Origin: a virus
Virus record (IMG/VR): IMGVR_UViG_3300027749_002876
Coordinates: 310,001-374,000 of that record
DNA length: 64,000 nucleotides
Direction: 5' to 3' (one strand)
The notes beneath the pieces were generated by a model that was given only the letters and a program-made list of their open reading frames with translations, was not told where the DNA came from and did not search any database. The translations under genes and the position numbers were made by a program. This document shows positions 46,776 to 55,600 of this stretch, piece by piece (position 1 is the first letter of the stretch; every line of letters starts with the position of its first letter).

Positions 46776-47756
46776 ATGAAACATTTTATATACAAGACAA
46801 CTCACACAAACGGAAAATACTACATAGGTAGACATAGCACTACTAACCTTGAAGATGGATATCTAGGTTCAGGAAAGTGGGTATCACAAATCAAAAAGAA
46901 GGATAAGTTAGTCCGAGAAATAGTTGAGTTTGTAGATTCATTTGAGGAACTAATAATAAAAGAAGATGAATATTTAGCAGAACATTACGGTAAACCTAAC
47001 TGTATGAATATGAGTAATAAAAGCACAGGCGCAGCCACTGGATTAGCTAATCCTATGACACGTGATGAAGTTAAATCAAAATTTCAAGGGGACAATCATT
47101 GGTCCCATAAGAATCCTGAAATGTTTGCAGAAAAACTAGCAGGAGATAATCATTGGATGAATAAAGATCCAGAACGAAAAGAAGATTTTATAAAAAACAA
47201 CCCCAACCTAGATGGTAGAAACGCAAAGGCAGCAATGAAAAACGGTAAACACAATAGTATCACTAACAATCCAAGTACTATCAACGCACTAAATGGTACT
47301 CATCATTGGCAGAATGGTAAAGCGCCAAACTATGAAGGTAAGCTAAACAAGAAGTTGATTGAAGAAGGTCGTCATAACTTTTTAGGACCAGACACAAATC
47401 AAAAACGAATAGATGAGGGAACACACAACTTTGTAGGTTCAGCCGCAAATCTAAAGATGTTAGCAGAAGGTAAACATCCATCACAACGAAAGATGACTTG
47501 TAGTTGTGGTAAGACTGTTAGTAGTAGTATGTATAAAAGATGGCACGGAGATAACTGTAAAATGAAAGTAATAAAAATGAATTCAAGACAATATGAAAAA
47601 ATGCGTAATGAACAACTACGAGAAACAATGGAGAAAGCAGGCATAACAGATTATACAAATGTATGTCTAAGTGCAGACCAACAAGAATATGAAGTTACAC
47701 TAAAAGATGGAACAGAAGTTATTATTCCTAGTGGATTACCCTATCATTATGATTGA
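46776..47756 (+). CDS. Free-standing GIY-YIG homing endonuclease (Seg-like)
   Basis: 326 residues. The N-terminal GIY-YIG nuclease reads FIYKTTHTNGKYYIGRHSTT (Y6, Y16-I17-G18, R19) with GYLGSGKW and a glutamate helix after it. Residues ~90-240 carry repeated NUMOD-type DNA-binding units (GDNHWSHKNPEM, GDNHWMNKDPER, GTHHWQNG, GRHNFLG, GTHNFVG). A zinc-finger-like CSCG...C segment follows at ~240-262. The last ~45 residues (VCLSADQQEYEVTLKDG...) do not look like a Seg protein and may be an added domain. It lies just after the capsid gene, as T4 segD does. Own sigma-70 promoter, late box and terminators on both sides mark it as an inserted, self-contained unit. Confidence 0.85.
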   Translation: MKHFIYKTTHTNGKYYIGRHSTTNLEDGYLGSGKWVSQIKKKDKLVREIVEFVDSFEELIIKEDEYLAEHYGKPNCMNMSNKSTGAATGLANPMTRDEVKSKFQGDNHWSHKNPEMFAEKLAGDNHWMNKDPERKEDFIKNNPNLDGRNAKAAMKNGKHNSITNNPSTINALNGTHHWQNGKAPNYEGKLNKKLIEEGRHNFLGPDTNQKRIDEGTHNFVGSAANLKMLAEGKHPSQRKMTCSCGKTVSSSMYKRWHGDNCKMKVIKMNSRQYEKMRNEQLRETMEKAGITDYTNVCLSADQQEYEVTLKDGTEVIIPSGLPYHYD

Positions 47757-47760
47757 TTAG

Positions 47761-47768
47761 CATAAATA
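47761..47768 (+). promoter_or_regulatory. Late box CATAAATA upstream of a terminator
   Basis: CATAAATA four bases after the endonuclease stop. Predicted start near 47774; the terminator at 47801-47824 would give a ~50-base transcript. Confidence 0.35.
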
Positions 47769-47800
47769 CAATATCTCAACGGGATGGGAAGTTTACAATC

Positions 47801-47824
47801 AAGCACTATTCGTAGTGCTTTTTT
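47801..47824 (+). terminator. Rho-independent terminator after the homing endonuclease
   Basis: AAGCACTA/TAGTGCTT perfect 8-bp stem with a TTCG tetraloop, followed by TTTT. Confidence 0.85.
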
Positions 47825-47841
47825 GTTATCTACATTATTTT

Positions 47842-47849
47842 GCTAAATA
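47842..47849 (+). promoter_or_regulatory. Late promoter box GCTAAATA for the propeller-gene array
   Basis: GCTAAATA after the terminator. The leader contains AAAGGAA before the ATG at 47869. Confidence 0.45.
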
Positions 47850-47868
47850 CTTCAAAGGAAAACATACT

Positions 47869-48822
47869 ATGGAAATTACTGGTGGAATGACATTTTTAGG
47901 TGGTATGACGGTAACACAACAACCCCCACCCACAAATAAAGCTATTTTTGGATTTGGTGATACTGGGTCAGTAACAGCAATAACAAACCTAGTCAGCAAC
48001 ACTGGTGTAGTTGCTAATGATACAACAGGGGTTGGTACTGCTAGAAGCGGAGTAGCGGCCGCTGGTTATGGAACAGATAAAGCTATATTTGGTTATGGAT
48101 TAACCAGTATAAGTGTATCAATAACTAATCTTGTTTCTAACACAGGTGTGGTTGGTAATGATGTTACTGGAGTTGGTACTACTAGACAACAATTAGCAGC
48201 CGCAGGTTATGGCACTGATAAAGCTATATTTGGTTATGGTTATAATAATAGCAGTGGTGCTAAATCAACGACCAACTTAGTATCAAACACTGGTGTTGTT
48301 GCCACAGATACAACAGGTGTAGGTACTGCTAGATATGGAATAGCAGCATCCGGGTACGGTAGCTCCGGACAAGCAATATTTGGATATGGATATGCACCAG
48401 CACTCACACCAAGCTATACATCAATAACTAACCTAGTATCAAATACCGGTGTAGTAGCTACTGATACCACAGGTGTTGGTACTGTAAGACAATTTCCTGC
48501 TGCCGCAGGCTATGGCACAGATAAAGCTATATTTGGATATGGTCAAATTGGCAACCCGACCTACGCTTATGTATCGATGACTAATCTAGTCTCAAATACT
48601 GGTGTTGTTGCAACAGATACGACAGGTGTCGGCACGATTAGAACTGGGCTGGCAGCAGCCATATACGGTAGTTCTGGGCAAGCAATATTTGGATATGGTA
48701 CAAATGCTAGTAATCAATCAATAACCAACTTAGTAAGTAATACTGGTGTCGTTGCTACTGATACGACTGGGGTTGGCACTGCTAGAAGTTATCTTGCAGC
48801 CGCAAATTACGGACTAGCATAA
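47869..48822 (+). CDS. Six-repeat propeller-like fibre/adhesin protein, copy 1
   Basis: 317 residues. Start chosen at 47869 (MEITGGMTFLGGMTVTQQPP) because AAAGGAA precedes it and the other copies begin alike. A ~20-residue head plus poly-Pro is followed by six repeats of ~48 residues: (K/Q)AIFG(F/Y)G, a variable loop, (I/T/M)TNLVSNTGVV, (A/G)(N/T)D(T/V)TGVGT.R, AA.GYGTD. Six identical-length blades suggest a closed six-bladed beta-propeller like kelch or lectin folds. Loops differ in every blade (DTGSVTA, YNNSSGAKST, YAPALTPSYTS). Probably a receptor-binding or decoration protein. No enzyme motif. First of four tandem paralogues. Confidence 0.7.
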   Translation: MEITGGMTFLGGMTVTQQPPPTNKAIFGFGDTGSVTAITNLVSNTGVVANDTTGVGTARSGVAAAGYGTDKAIFGYGLTSISVSITNLVSNTGVVGNDVTGVGTTRQQLAAAGYGTDKAIFGYGYNNSSGAKSTTNLVSNTGVVATDTTGVGTARYGIAASGYGSSGQAIFGYGYAPALTPSYTSITNLVSNTGVVATDTTGVGTVRQFPAAAGYGTDKAIFGYGQIGNPTYAYVSMTNLVSNTGVVATDTTGVGTIRTGLAAAIYGSSGQAIFGYGTNASNQSITNLVSNTGVVATDTTGVGTARSYLAAANYGLA

Positions 48823-48840
48823 AATAAAAGGAAATATATT

Positions 48841-49767
48841 ATGGACTTTACAGGTGGACTAACATTTACAGGTGGATTGAGTGTAACTCCTCAACCCCCG
48901 CCTTCAAGCAAGGCTATATTTGGATATGGTAATAACGATTCCGTTGATTTATCAATGACTAACTTAGTATCAAACACCGGTGTTGTTGCTACTGACACAA
49001 CGGGCGTTGGTACTGCAAGACAAAATTTATCGGCAACAACCTATGGTACTGATAAAGCTATTTTTGGTTATGGTGATGTTTCGGGTTCATACTCATCATT
49101 AACTAACCTAGTAAGTAATACCGGTGTTGTTGCTACTAATACTGCAGGTGTTGGCACTGCTAGAGGATATCGTTCGGCCGCAGTTTATGGTTCAAGTGGT
49201 CAAGCTATGTTTATTTATGGAGTTAATAATAACTCGATTAATTTGGTTAGTAACACAGGTGTGGTGTCTACAGACTCCGCAGGAGCAGGCTCTGGTAGAG
49301 CATCTACTTCAGCTGCCGGCTACGGCACAGACAAAGCTATTATTGGATTTGGATGGGACGGTAGTAGTGGTTATTTTTCAACAACCAATCTAGTATCAAA
49401 TACAGGTGTAGTAGCAGGTGATACTACCGGTGTAGCAACTGCTAGGGGATTTCTTTCAGCCGCAGGATATGGCACTGATAAAGCTATCTTTGGATATGGT
49501 CAAAGTAGTGGGTATTATTCAATAACTAACTTAGTAAGTAATACCGGTGTTATGGCTACTGACACTGCAGGAGTAGGTACTGCTAGAAGTAAGCTATCAG
49601 CCGCAATATATGACGTAGATAAAGCTATATTTGGATATGGTGATAAACCAGGTGGATTAACATCATTAACCAACAAAGTATCAAATACGGGCATTGTTGC
49701 TAGTGACACTACTGGAGTAGGCACTGCTAGAAAAGGATCGGCAGCGGCAGGTTACGGTTACGCATAA
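48841..49767 (+). CDS. Six-repeat propeller-like fibre/adhesin protein, copy 2
   Basis: 308 residues with AAAAGGAAATATATT before the ATG. The N-terminus MDFTGGLTFTGGLSVTPQPP is almost identical to copy 3 and differs from copies 1 and 4. Six blades; the third is irregular (QAMFIYG, then a shortened loop before NLVSNTGVV), and the fourth has KAIIGFG. Variable loops include DVSGSYSS, WDGSSGYFST and DKPGGLTS. Ends AAGYGYA, as copy 4 does. Same operon as copy 1, 18 bases downstream. Confidence 0.7.
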   Translation: MDFTGGLTFTGGLSVTPQPPPSSKAIFGYGNNDSVDLSMTNLVSNTGVVATDTTGVGTARQNLSATTYGTDKAIFGYGDVSGSYSSLTNLVSNTGVVATNTAGVGTARGYRSAAVYGSSGQAMFIYGVNNNSINLVSNTGVVSTDSAGAGSGRASTSAAGYGTDKAIIGFGWDGSSGYFSTTNLVSNTGVVAGDTTGVATARGFLSAAGYGTDKAIFGYGQSSGYYSITNLVSNTGVMATDTAGVGTARSKLSAAIYDVDKAIFGYGDKPGGLTSLTNKVSNTGIVASDTTGVGTARKGSAAAGYGYA

Positions 49768-49800
49768 TCTAACAAACACAAAACAAAAGGATAATATATT

Positions 49801-50736
49801 ATGGATTTTACAGGTGGATTAACATTTACAGGTGGATTGAGTGTAACTCCTCAACCTCCTCCCCCTTCAAGCAAGGCTATATTTGGTTATGGATACATTA
49901 CATCAATAACTAATCTAGTATCAAATACAGGTGTAGTTGCTACTGATACTGCAGGTGTTGGTACTGCCAGAGGTGAACTTGCTGCCGCAGGATATGGAAC
50001 AGATAAAGCTATTTTTGGATTTGGCTTTGCATATGCCTGGATAAATACGACCAACCGAGTAAGTAATACAGGTGTTGTTGCCACTGATGGACAATCTGCT
50101 GGTACTGGCAGAAATATACTTGCTGCCGCAGGATATGGAACAGATAAAGCTATTTTTGGATTTGGCTTTTATTATAATAGCGGTGAGGGGTCTATCACCA
50201 CTAACGTGACCAACCTAGTAAGTAATACAGGTGTGGTTGCTAATAATACCACAGGTGTTGGTAGTGCTAGAAACAGCCTTGCTGCCACAGGTTATGGAAC
50301 TGATAAAGCTATGTTTGGATATGGCGGTGGAGGTGGTCCAACTAACTTAGTATCAAATACGGGTGTTGTAGCTACTGATGTATCCAGAGTTGGTACTGAT
50401 AGAGCATTACTCGCAGCCGCAGTCTATGGCACTGATAAAGCTATCTTTGGATATGGTACCGGTACCGCTTTATTTTCAGTGACCAACAAAGTATCAAACA
50501 CGGGTGTAGTAGCTACTGATACCACTGGTGTGGGTACTGCTAGATACGGATTAGCAGCCGCTGGGTACGGTGTTGATACTGCTATATTTGGATATGGAAA
50601 TATCGACCGTTTAAACGAAACCCTACCGGTATCAATGACCAATCTAGTATCAAACACCGGTGTAGTTGCTACAGACACAACTGGTGTCGGTACTGCTAGA
50701 TTTAAATTAGCAGCCGCAAGTTACGGCTTAGCATAA
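49801..50736 (+). CDS. Six-repeat propeller-like fibre/adhesin protein, copy 3
   Basis: 311 residues with AAAGGATAATATATT before the ATG. Shares its first ~24 residues with copy 2. Six blades with loops of very different length, from YITS in blade 1 to FYYNSGEGSITTN in blade 3 and NIDRLNETLPVS in blade 6; blade 4 has a GGGGP loop. Framework strands (TNLVSNTGVVATD, GVGTAR, AAAGYGTDKAIFG) are conserved. Inferred receptor-binding or surface protein as for copy 1. Confidence 0.7.
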   Translation: MDFTGGLTFTGGLSVTPQPPPPSSKAIFGYGYITSITNLVSNTGVVATDTAGVGTARGELAAAGYGTDKAIFGFGFAYAWINTTNRVSNTGVVATDGQSAGTGRNILAAAGYGTDKAIFGFGFYYNSGEGSITTNVTNLVSNTGVVANNTTGVGSARNSLAATGYGTDKAMFGYGGGGGPTNLVSNTGVVATDVSRVGTDRALLAAAVYGTDKAIFGYGTGTALFSVTNKVSNTGVVATDTTGVGTARYGLAAAGYGVDTAIFGYGNIDRLNETLPVSMTNLVSNTGVVATDTTGVGTARFKLAAASYGLA

Positions 50737-50771
50737 ACAAACAAATCAAAGTATATACACAGCCTTTTTTT

Positions 50772-50779
50772 GATAAATA
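50772..50779 (+). promoter_or_regulatory. Late promoter box GATAAATA inside the propeller-gene array
   Basis: GATAAATA between copies 3 and 4. The leader contains AAAGGATAA before the ATG at 50800, so copy 4 can be transcribed separately. Confidence 0.5.
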
Positions 50780-50799
50780 ATAGCAAAGGATAATACATT

Positions 50800-51735
50800 A
50801 TGGAAATTACTGGTGGAATGACATTTAGTGGTGGTATGGTTGTGACACAGCAACCTCCTCCCCCTTCAAATAAAGCTATTTTTGGATATGGTCTTATTAC
50901 CGCGGCGGTAACAGCAATAACCAATCTAGTATCAAATACAGGCGTTGTTGCTACTGATACAACTGGTGTTGGAACTACTAGACAAAATCTAGCGGCCGCG
51001 GGCTATGGCACTAACAAAGCTATATTTGGTTATGGTCAACCTAGTGGGATGACAAATATAACCAATCTAGTATCAAATACAGGCGTTGTTGCTACTGATA
51101 CAGCAGGTGTAGGCACTGCAAGACGCTTTCTTGCAGCCGCAGGTTATGGAAGTGATAAAGCTATATTTGGATACGGAGGACCTGATGGTGGTTATTATTC
51201 ACTAACCAACCTAGTAACAAATACTGGTGTTGTTGGCAATGATGTCACAGGTGTAGGCACCGGTCGATATGGATTAACAGCCTCAGTGTATGGTACCGAT
51301 AAGGCCATATTTGGATATGGGTTTAATGGTTCAGCAATGACAACAACAACTAACCTAGTATCAAATACGGGTGTAGTGTCTACTGATACTGCAGGTGCCG
51401 GCACAGCCAGATATCAGCTAGCAGCCGCAGGGTATGGAACTGATAAAGCTATATTTGGCTATGGAACCACTGACCAGACGAATGGTTTATCAATTACTAA
51501 TCTAGTAAGTAACACAGGTGTAGTTGCTACTAATACAACAGGTGTTGGAACTGCTAGATGGGGTCTTGCAGCCGCAAGTTATGGTGTTGATACTGCTATA
51601 TTTGGATATGGAAATGGTCCATCTTTTGTATCAATGACCAATAAAGTATCAAACACCGGTGTAGTAGCAACGGATACGACAGGAGTTGGTACTGCTAGAA
51701 GCCAACTTGCAGCCTCAAGTTACGGTTACGCATAA
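50800..51735 (+). CDS. Six-repeat propeller-like fibre/adhesin protein, copy 4
   Basis: 311 residues. The N-terminus MEITGGMTFSGGMVVTQQPP pairs it with copy 1, giving the order type A, B, B, A along the array. Six blades with loops LITAAVTA, QPSGMTN, GPDGGYYS, FNGSAMTTT, TTDQTNGLS and NGPSFVS. It has its own late box and is followed by a strong terminator at 51754-51776. Confidence 0.7.
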   Translation: MEITGGMTFSGGMVVTQQPPPPSNKAIFGYGLITAAVTAITNLVSNTGVVATDTTGVGTTRQNLAAAGYGTNKAIFGYGQPSGMTNITNLVSNTGVVATDTAGVGTARRFLAAAGYGSDKAIFGYGGPDGGYYSLTNLVTNTGVVGNDVTGVGTGRYGLTASVYGTDKAIFGYGFNGSAMTTTTNLVSNTGVVSTDTAGAGTARYQLAAAGYGTDKAIFGYGTTDQTNGLSITNLVSNTGVVATNTTGVGTARWGLAAASYGVDTAIFGYGNGPSFVSMTNKVSNTGVVATDTTGVGTARSQLAASSYGYA

Positions 51736-51753
51736 TCTCACAAACACAAAAAC

Positions 51754-51776
51754 AAAGGCTCTACAGAGCCTTTTTT
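51754..51776 (+). terminator. Rho-independent terminator after the propeller array
   Basis: AAAGGCTC/GAGCCTTT perfect 8-bp stem, TACA loop, T-tail. Confidence 0.85.
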
Positions 51777-51799
51777 CTTATCTAAAATTTATTAGACTA

Positions 51800-51805
51800 T
51801 ATAAT
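51800..51805 (+). promoter_or_regulatory. -10 element TATAAT immediately before the DUF6165-type gene
   Basis: TATAAT ends six bases before the second of two adjacent ATGs (51809 and 51812). The -35 is weak. A leaderless start is possible, as at gp47. Confidence 0.35.
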
Positions 51806-51808
51806 ACT

Positions 51809-52186
51809 ATGATGATACACGCTCCAATCTCAATCGGTGAACTAATAGATAAAATCACTATATTAAAAATCAAGTCTATCTTAATTGTAGATACAATCAA
51901 ACTTAAAAACATAGAACAAGAACTACAACTATTAGAAGAACTAAAAGATAGTCTTAATTTAGATATTGACACACTTGAAGAACTACAGTCTAAGCTTTAT
52001 GGTGTAAACTTAGAGTTATGGCACATTGAGAACTATAAACGAGAATGTGAAAAGAATCAAACTTTTGATGGTAAATTCATTGACTCGGCACGACAAGTAT
52101 ATCTTAAAAACGATTTACGTGCTGAAATCAAACATAGTATCAACACAATGTTTGGTAGCACTATCGTTGAAGAAAAAAGCTATTAA
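51809..52186 (+). CDS. DUF6165-like protein, 125 aa
   Basis: Start at 51809 (MMIHAPISIGELIDKITILK); a longer upstream frame would cross the terminator. The pattern P(I/V)S.GEL.DKITIL.IK, helical middle, LW.IE...R, F.....(A/V)Y..ND.RA..K..IN...GS...EEKSY matches the DUF6165 family as I know it: small helical proteins of unknown function often found near surface-glycan genes in bacteria and occasionally in phages. The stop overlaps the convergent HNH gene. No ribosome site. Possible cargo gene. Confidence 0.65.
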   Translation: MMIHAPISIGELIDKITILKIKSILIVDTIKLKNIEQELQLLEELKDSLNLDIDTLEELQSKLYGVNLELWHIENYKRECEKNQTFDGKFIDSARQVYLKNDLRAEIKHSINTMFGSTIVEEKSY

Positions 52187-52548
52187 ATTGTTAAATCAGT
52201 ATCAATAGTTATATCTAAAATACTCTTACGCTTTTCTTTTAGTTTCTTTTGGTACACTCTATTACAATTGGCACACAATGTTTTAAGATTACGTTTATCT
52301 TTATTCTTCTTGTCACCGTCTTTATATACAATGTCTAATTGACATTTATCTTCTGGTATAAAACCACACTTCTCACACTTGTCTTTCTTCTGTAACAAGT
52401 AACCATACGTGCTGTTATATGCACCTTTAGCACAATCAACACAATACTTGTGCCACTTGGTAAAGCCATGTTTACTCACACCGTTAGGTTTTGCTAATGA
52501 TACTCTACAATGAGAACATAGGGGTCTGTTTGGCTGTCGTGTAAGCAT
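52183..52548 (-). CDS. Degenerate HNH/treble-clef endonuclease-like protein
   Basis: 121 residues on the minus strand against its neighbours. Zinc ligands are clear: C11/C14, C36/C39, C58-EK-C61 and C92-AN-C95. The HNH frame is CEKCGF...QLDIVYKDGD...NLKTLCANCN. The usual DH pair is replaced by V74-Y75 and the final His by N96, so the metal/general-base residues of a typical HNH nuclease are missing. The rest of the fold is intact, so it may bind DNA without cutting, or belong to a variant subfamily. The opposite strand, lone position and own flanking terminator suggest a mobile insertion. Confidence 0.65.
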   Translation of the reverse strand: MLTRQPNRPLCSHCRVSLAKPNGVSKHGFTKWHKYCVDCAKGAYNSTYGYLLQKKDKCEKCGFIPEDKCQLDIVYKDGDKKNKDKRNLKTLCANCNRVYQKKLKEKRKSILDITIDTDLTI

Positions 52549-52560
52549 TATATATTTAAT

Positions 52561-52590
52561 AAAAAAGCACTAATAGGATTTTTTTTAGTG
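52561..52590 (-). terminator. Possible leftward terminator upstream of the HNH gene
   Basis: On the minus strand CACTAA/TTAGTG (6 bp) is followed by CTTTTTT. It would stop antisense transcripts from the fibre region entering the HNH gene. Confidence 0.4.
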
Positions 52591-52610
52591 GGAAGAAATT
52601 ATACCTAACT

Positions 52611-52618
52611 GATAAATA
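52611..52618 (+). promoter_or_regulatory. Late promoter box GATAAATA for the long fibre gene
   Basis: GATAAATA directly followed by an overlapping TATAAT (52619-52624) without a good -35. The leader contains TTAGGAT before the ATG at 52645. Confidence 0.55.
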
Positions 52619-52644
52619 TATAATAGACAATATTAGGATGAACA

Positions 52645-55600
52645 ATGGCATTTGAACCTTTCGGTTTAGTCGGTGGTGTAACAGTAGGAATACCACCAAT
52701 ATTGGTAATAGACAGTAACGGCAATGTAACTTCTAACCGTGGTAACATTGCGAACCTATCTACGGCAGTTATTACTTCATCAGGTAATATTACTGCCCCG
52801 TTCTTTATTGGTAATGTCGTTGGAAATGTATCTGGAAATTTCGTAGTTCCTGGCACAAATACCAGTGTTATCTTTAACCAAGAAGGTAATGCAGGGGCCA
52901 GTGATAATCTACAGTTTAACTATTCTACAAATGTATTAAGTTTAACGGGTAATCTAACTGTTACTAATATTTTAACAGATAATTATCTATACGCTAACGG
53001 TGCTCCGTACGTATTTGCGGCACAAGCGTCCGGAACTAATACACAGATACAATTCAATACAGCTGGATTACTAGATGCTAGCGCAAACTTAACATTTAAT
53101 AATAGTACTCAAACATTTGCTACGAATAATATTTCTGCTACTACAGCGGTAATTACTACGATTCAATCAGCCAATGTAACAGCTACCGGTAATGTAGTAG
53201 CCGCAAATGTTATTGCTAATTTTATTGGTAATTTATCTAATGCTAATAGTGTTTCAGCTAACTATTTTACTGGCGTACTAACAACAAATGCACAACCTAA
53301 CATTACCAGTGTTGGTACATTATCAGGATTAACACTAGCAGGGAACATTATTCCAGCCGCTGATAATCTATATAATTTGGGTAGCAATGTAGCTCGCTGG
53401 AACGATTTATACTTAAGTGGCAATACTATCTATTTAGGTAATGCTACGATAGAAGCAAATAGTACAGCTTTAATTTTCACTAATCCAAATGGTTCTAATT
53501 ATGTATTTGGTGGAAATGATTTCTCAATAACCGGAAATATATCAGCCGGCGGCAATTTAAGTATAGGGAACATATCTGCTGGTAACTTAGTATCAGCTAA
53601 TTTTCTAACAGGTAGACTAACTACTGAATCACAACCTAATATTACTACAGTTGGAGTATTGGGTAATTTATCAGTAGCTGGTAATATCAATACTGGTAAC
53701 ATCAGTGCTGTCACTAGAGTTACAGCAAATCAAATATCTGGACTATTAATTACAGGTTATCAACCAAATGTTACCAGTGTTGGTACATTAGCATCATTGA
53801 ATGTAACTGGTAATATAACCACTACCAGTGGTGTATTTATTGGTAATGGTAGTGGACTATCTCAAATAGTTGCAGCCAACATTGTTGGATCTGTACCAAA
53901 TGCCGCTTATGCTAGTAATGCAGGTTTTGCTACACAGGCTGCACAGTCCGATTTAGCAAGTGTAGCCAATATTGCTAGTGTAGCTAATACAGCAACAACT
54001 GCGGGAACTGTTACAACTAACGCACAACCTAACATTACAAGTGTTGGCACATTAACTACATTAAATGTTACAGGTAATGTCAATGCTAATAATTTTGTAG
54101 GTAATTTTGTAGGTAATATTACCAGTGCAAATTTTGCATATTATGCAGGCAACGTTACTGTAGCTTCTCAACCCAATATTACAAGTGTTGGTACATTAAC
54201 TTCATTAGCTGTAAATGGACCCATAACAGCCGCAAATATCACTGCTAACACAGGTAGATTTACTGGTAATGGTAGTGGACTATCTCAATTACAGGCCTCA
54301 AATATTGTTGGTACTGTTGCTAATGCAACATATGCGGTGACAGCCGGAACAACAACAACTGCCGGTACTGTTACTACAAATGCACAGTCTAATATTACTT
54401 CTGTTGGTACACTAACATCACTGGCGGTAACTGGAAACATTGCTGGTGGAAATATAGCTGGTGGAAATTTAGTTTCTGCTACATACTTTACTGGAACAAT
54501 TTTAACTAGCTCACAACCCAATATTACTAATGTTGGAACACTATCATTATTAAATGTAACTGGAAATGTAACAGCCGCAAATATTACTGCCAGTACTGGT
54601 AGATTTGCAGGTAATGGCAGTGGATTAACAAACTTATCTGGGGCAAATGTAGTTGGTACTGTTGCTAATGCAACATATGCATTAACAGCTGGGTTTACTA
54701 CAACAGCCGGAACAGTAACAGATAATGCACAACCCAATATCACTTCAGTTGGTACACTACTATCACTAGCTGTAAGTGGAAATATTACTGGTTTAAATGT
54801 AGCTGGTGGTAATTTAGTTTCTGCTAATTATGTAACCGGAACATTAACAACTCAGGCTCAACCAAATATTACGTCAGTTGGCACACTTTCATTATTAAAT
54901 GTAACTGGAAACGTAACATCAGCAAATATTACAGTTACTACTGGTAGATTTGCAGGTAATGGTAGTGGTTTATCTCAACTTTCTGGGGCAAATGTAGTTG
55001 GTGATGTAGCTAATGCAACATATGCAACAAATGCAGGTAGTTCAACTACTGCAGGCACAGTAACAACTAATGCACAACCTAACATTACAAGTGTTGGTAC
55101 ATTAACATCATTAGATGTAACTGGAAATATTACTGGTACAAATGTAACTGGTGCTAACTTAGTTTCTGCTAATTTCTTAACCGGTACATTAACAACAAAT
55201 TCTCAACCTAACATCACTTCAGTTGGAACATTAACTTCACTTGCTGTAAGTGGAACTATTACAGCCGCAAATATTACTGCTACTACTGGTAAATTCACAG
55301 GTAATGGTAGAGGATTATCACAATTAACAGGATCTAACGTTATTGGCACAGTGGCCAATGCGACATATGCACTTAATGCAGGTAATTCAATTACATCTAA
55401 TACTGTAATTGATAACGCACAACCCAATATTACGTCAGTTGGAACATTAACTTCATTGATAGTAAGTGGAAATATTACTGGAGCTAATATTACTGGTGGT
55501 AATTTAGTTTCTGCTAATTTCTTAACCGGTACATTAACAACAAGTGCTCAATCTAACATTACAAGTACAGGTACATTATCATTATTAAACGTAAGTGGTA

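Noticed and set aside
47783-47846. 20-codon frame between the endonuclease and the propeller array
   Set aside because: It reads straight through a perfect terminator and has no similarity or neighbour support.
47869-51735. CRISPR-like regular repeats
   Set aside because: Repeats are coding, ~145 bp long and in frame; spacing reflects protein blades.
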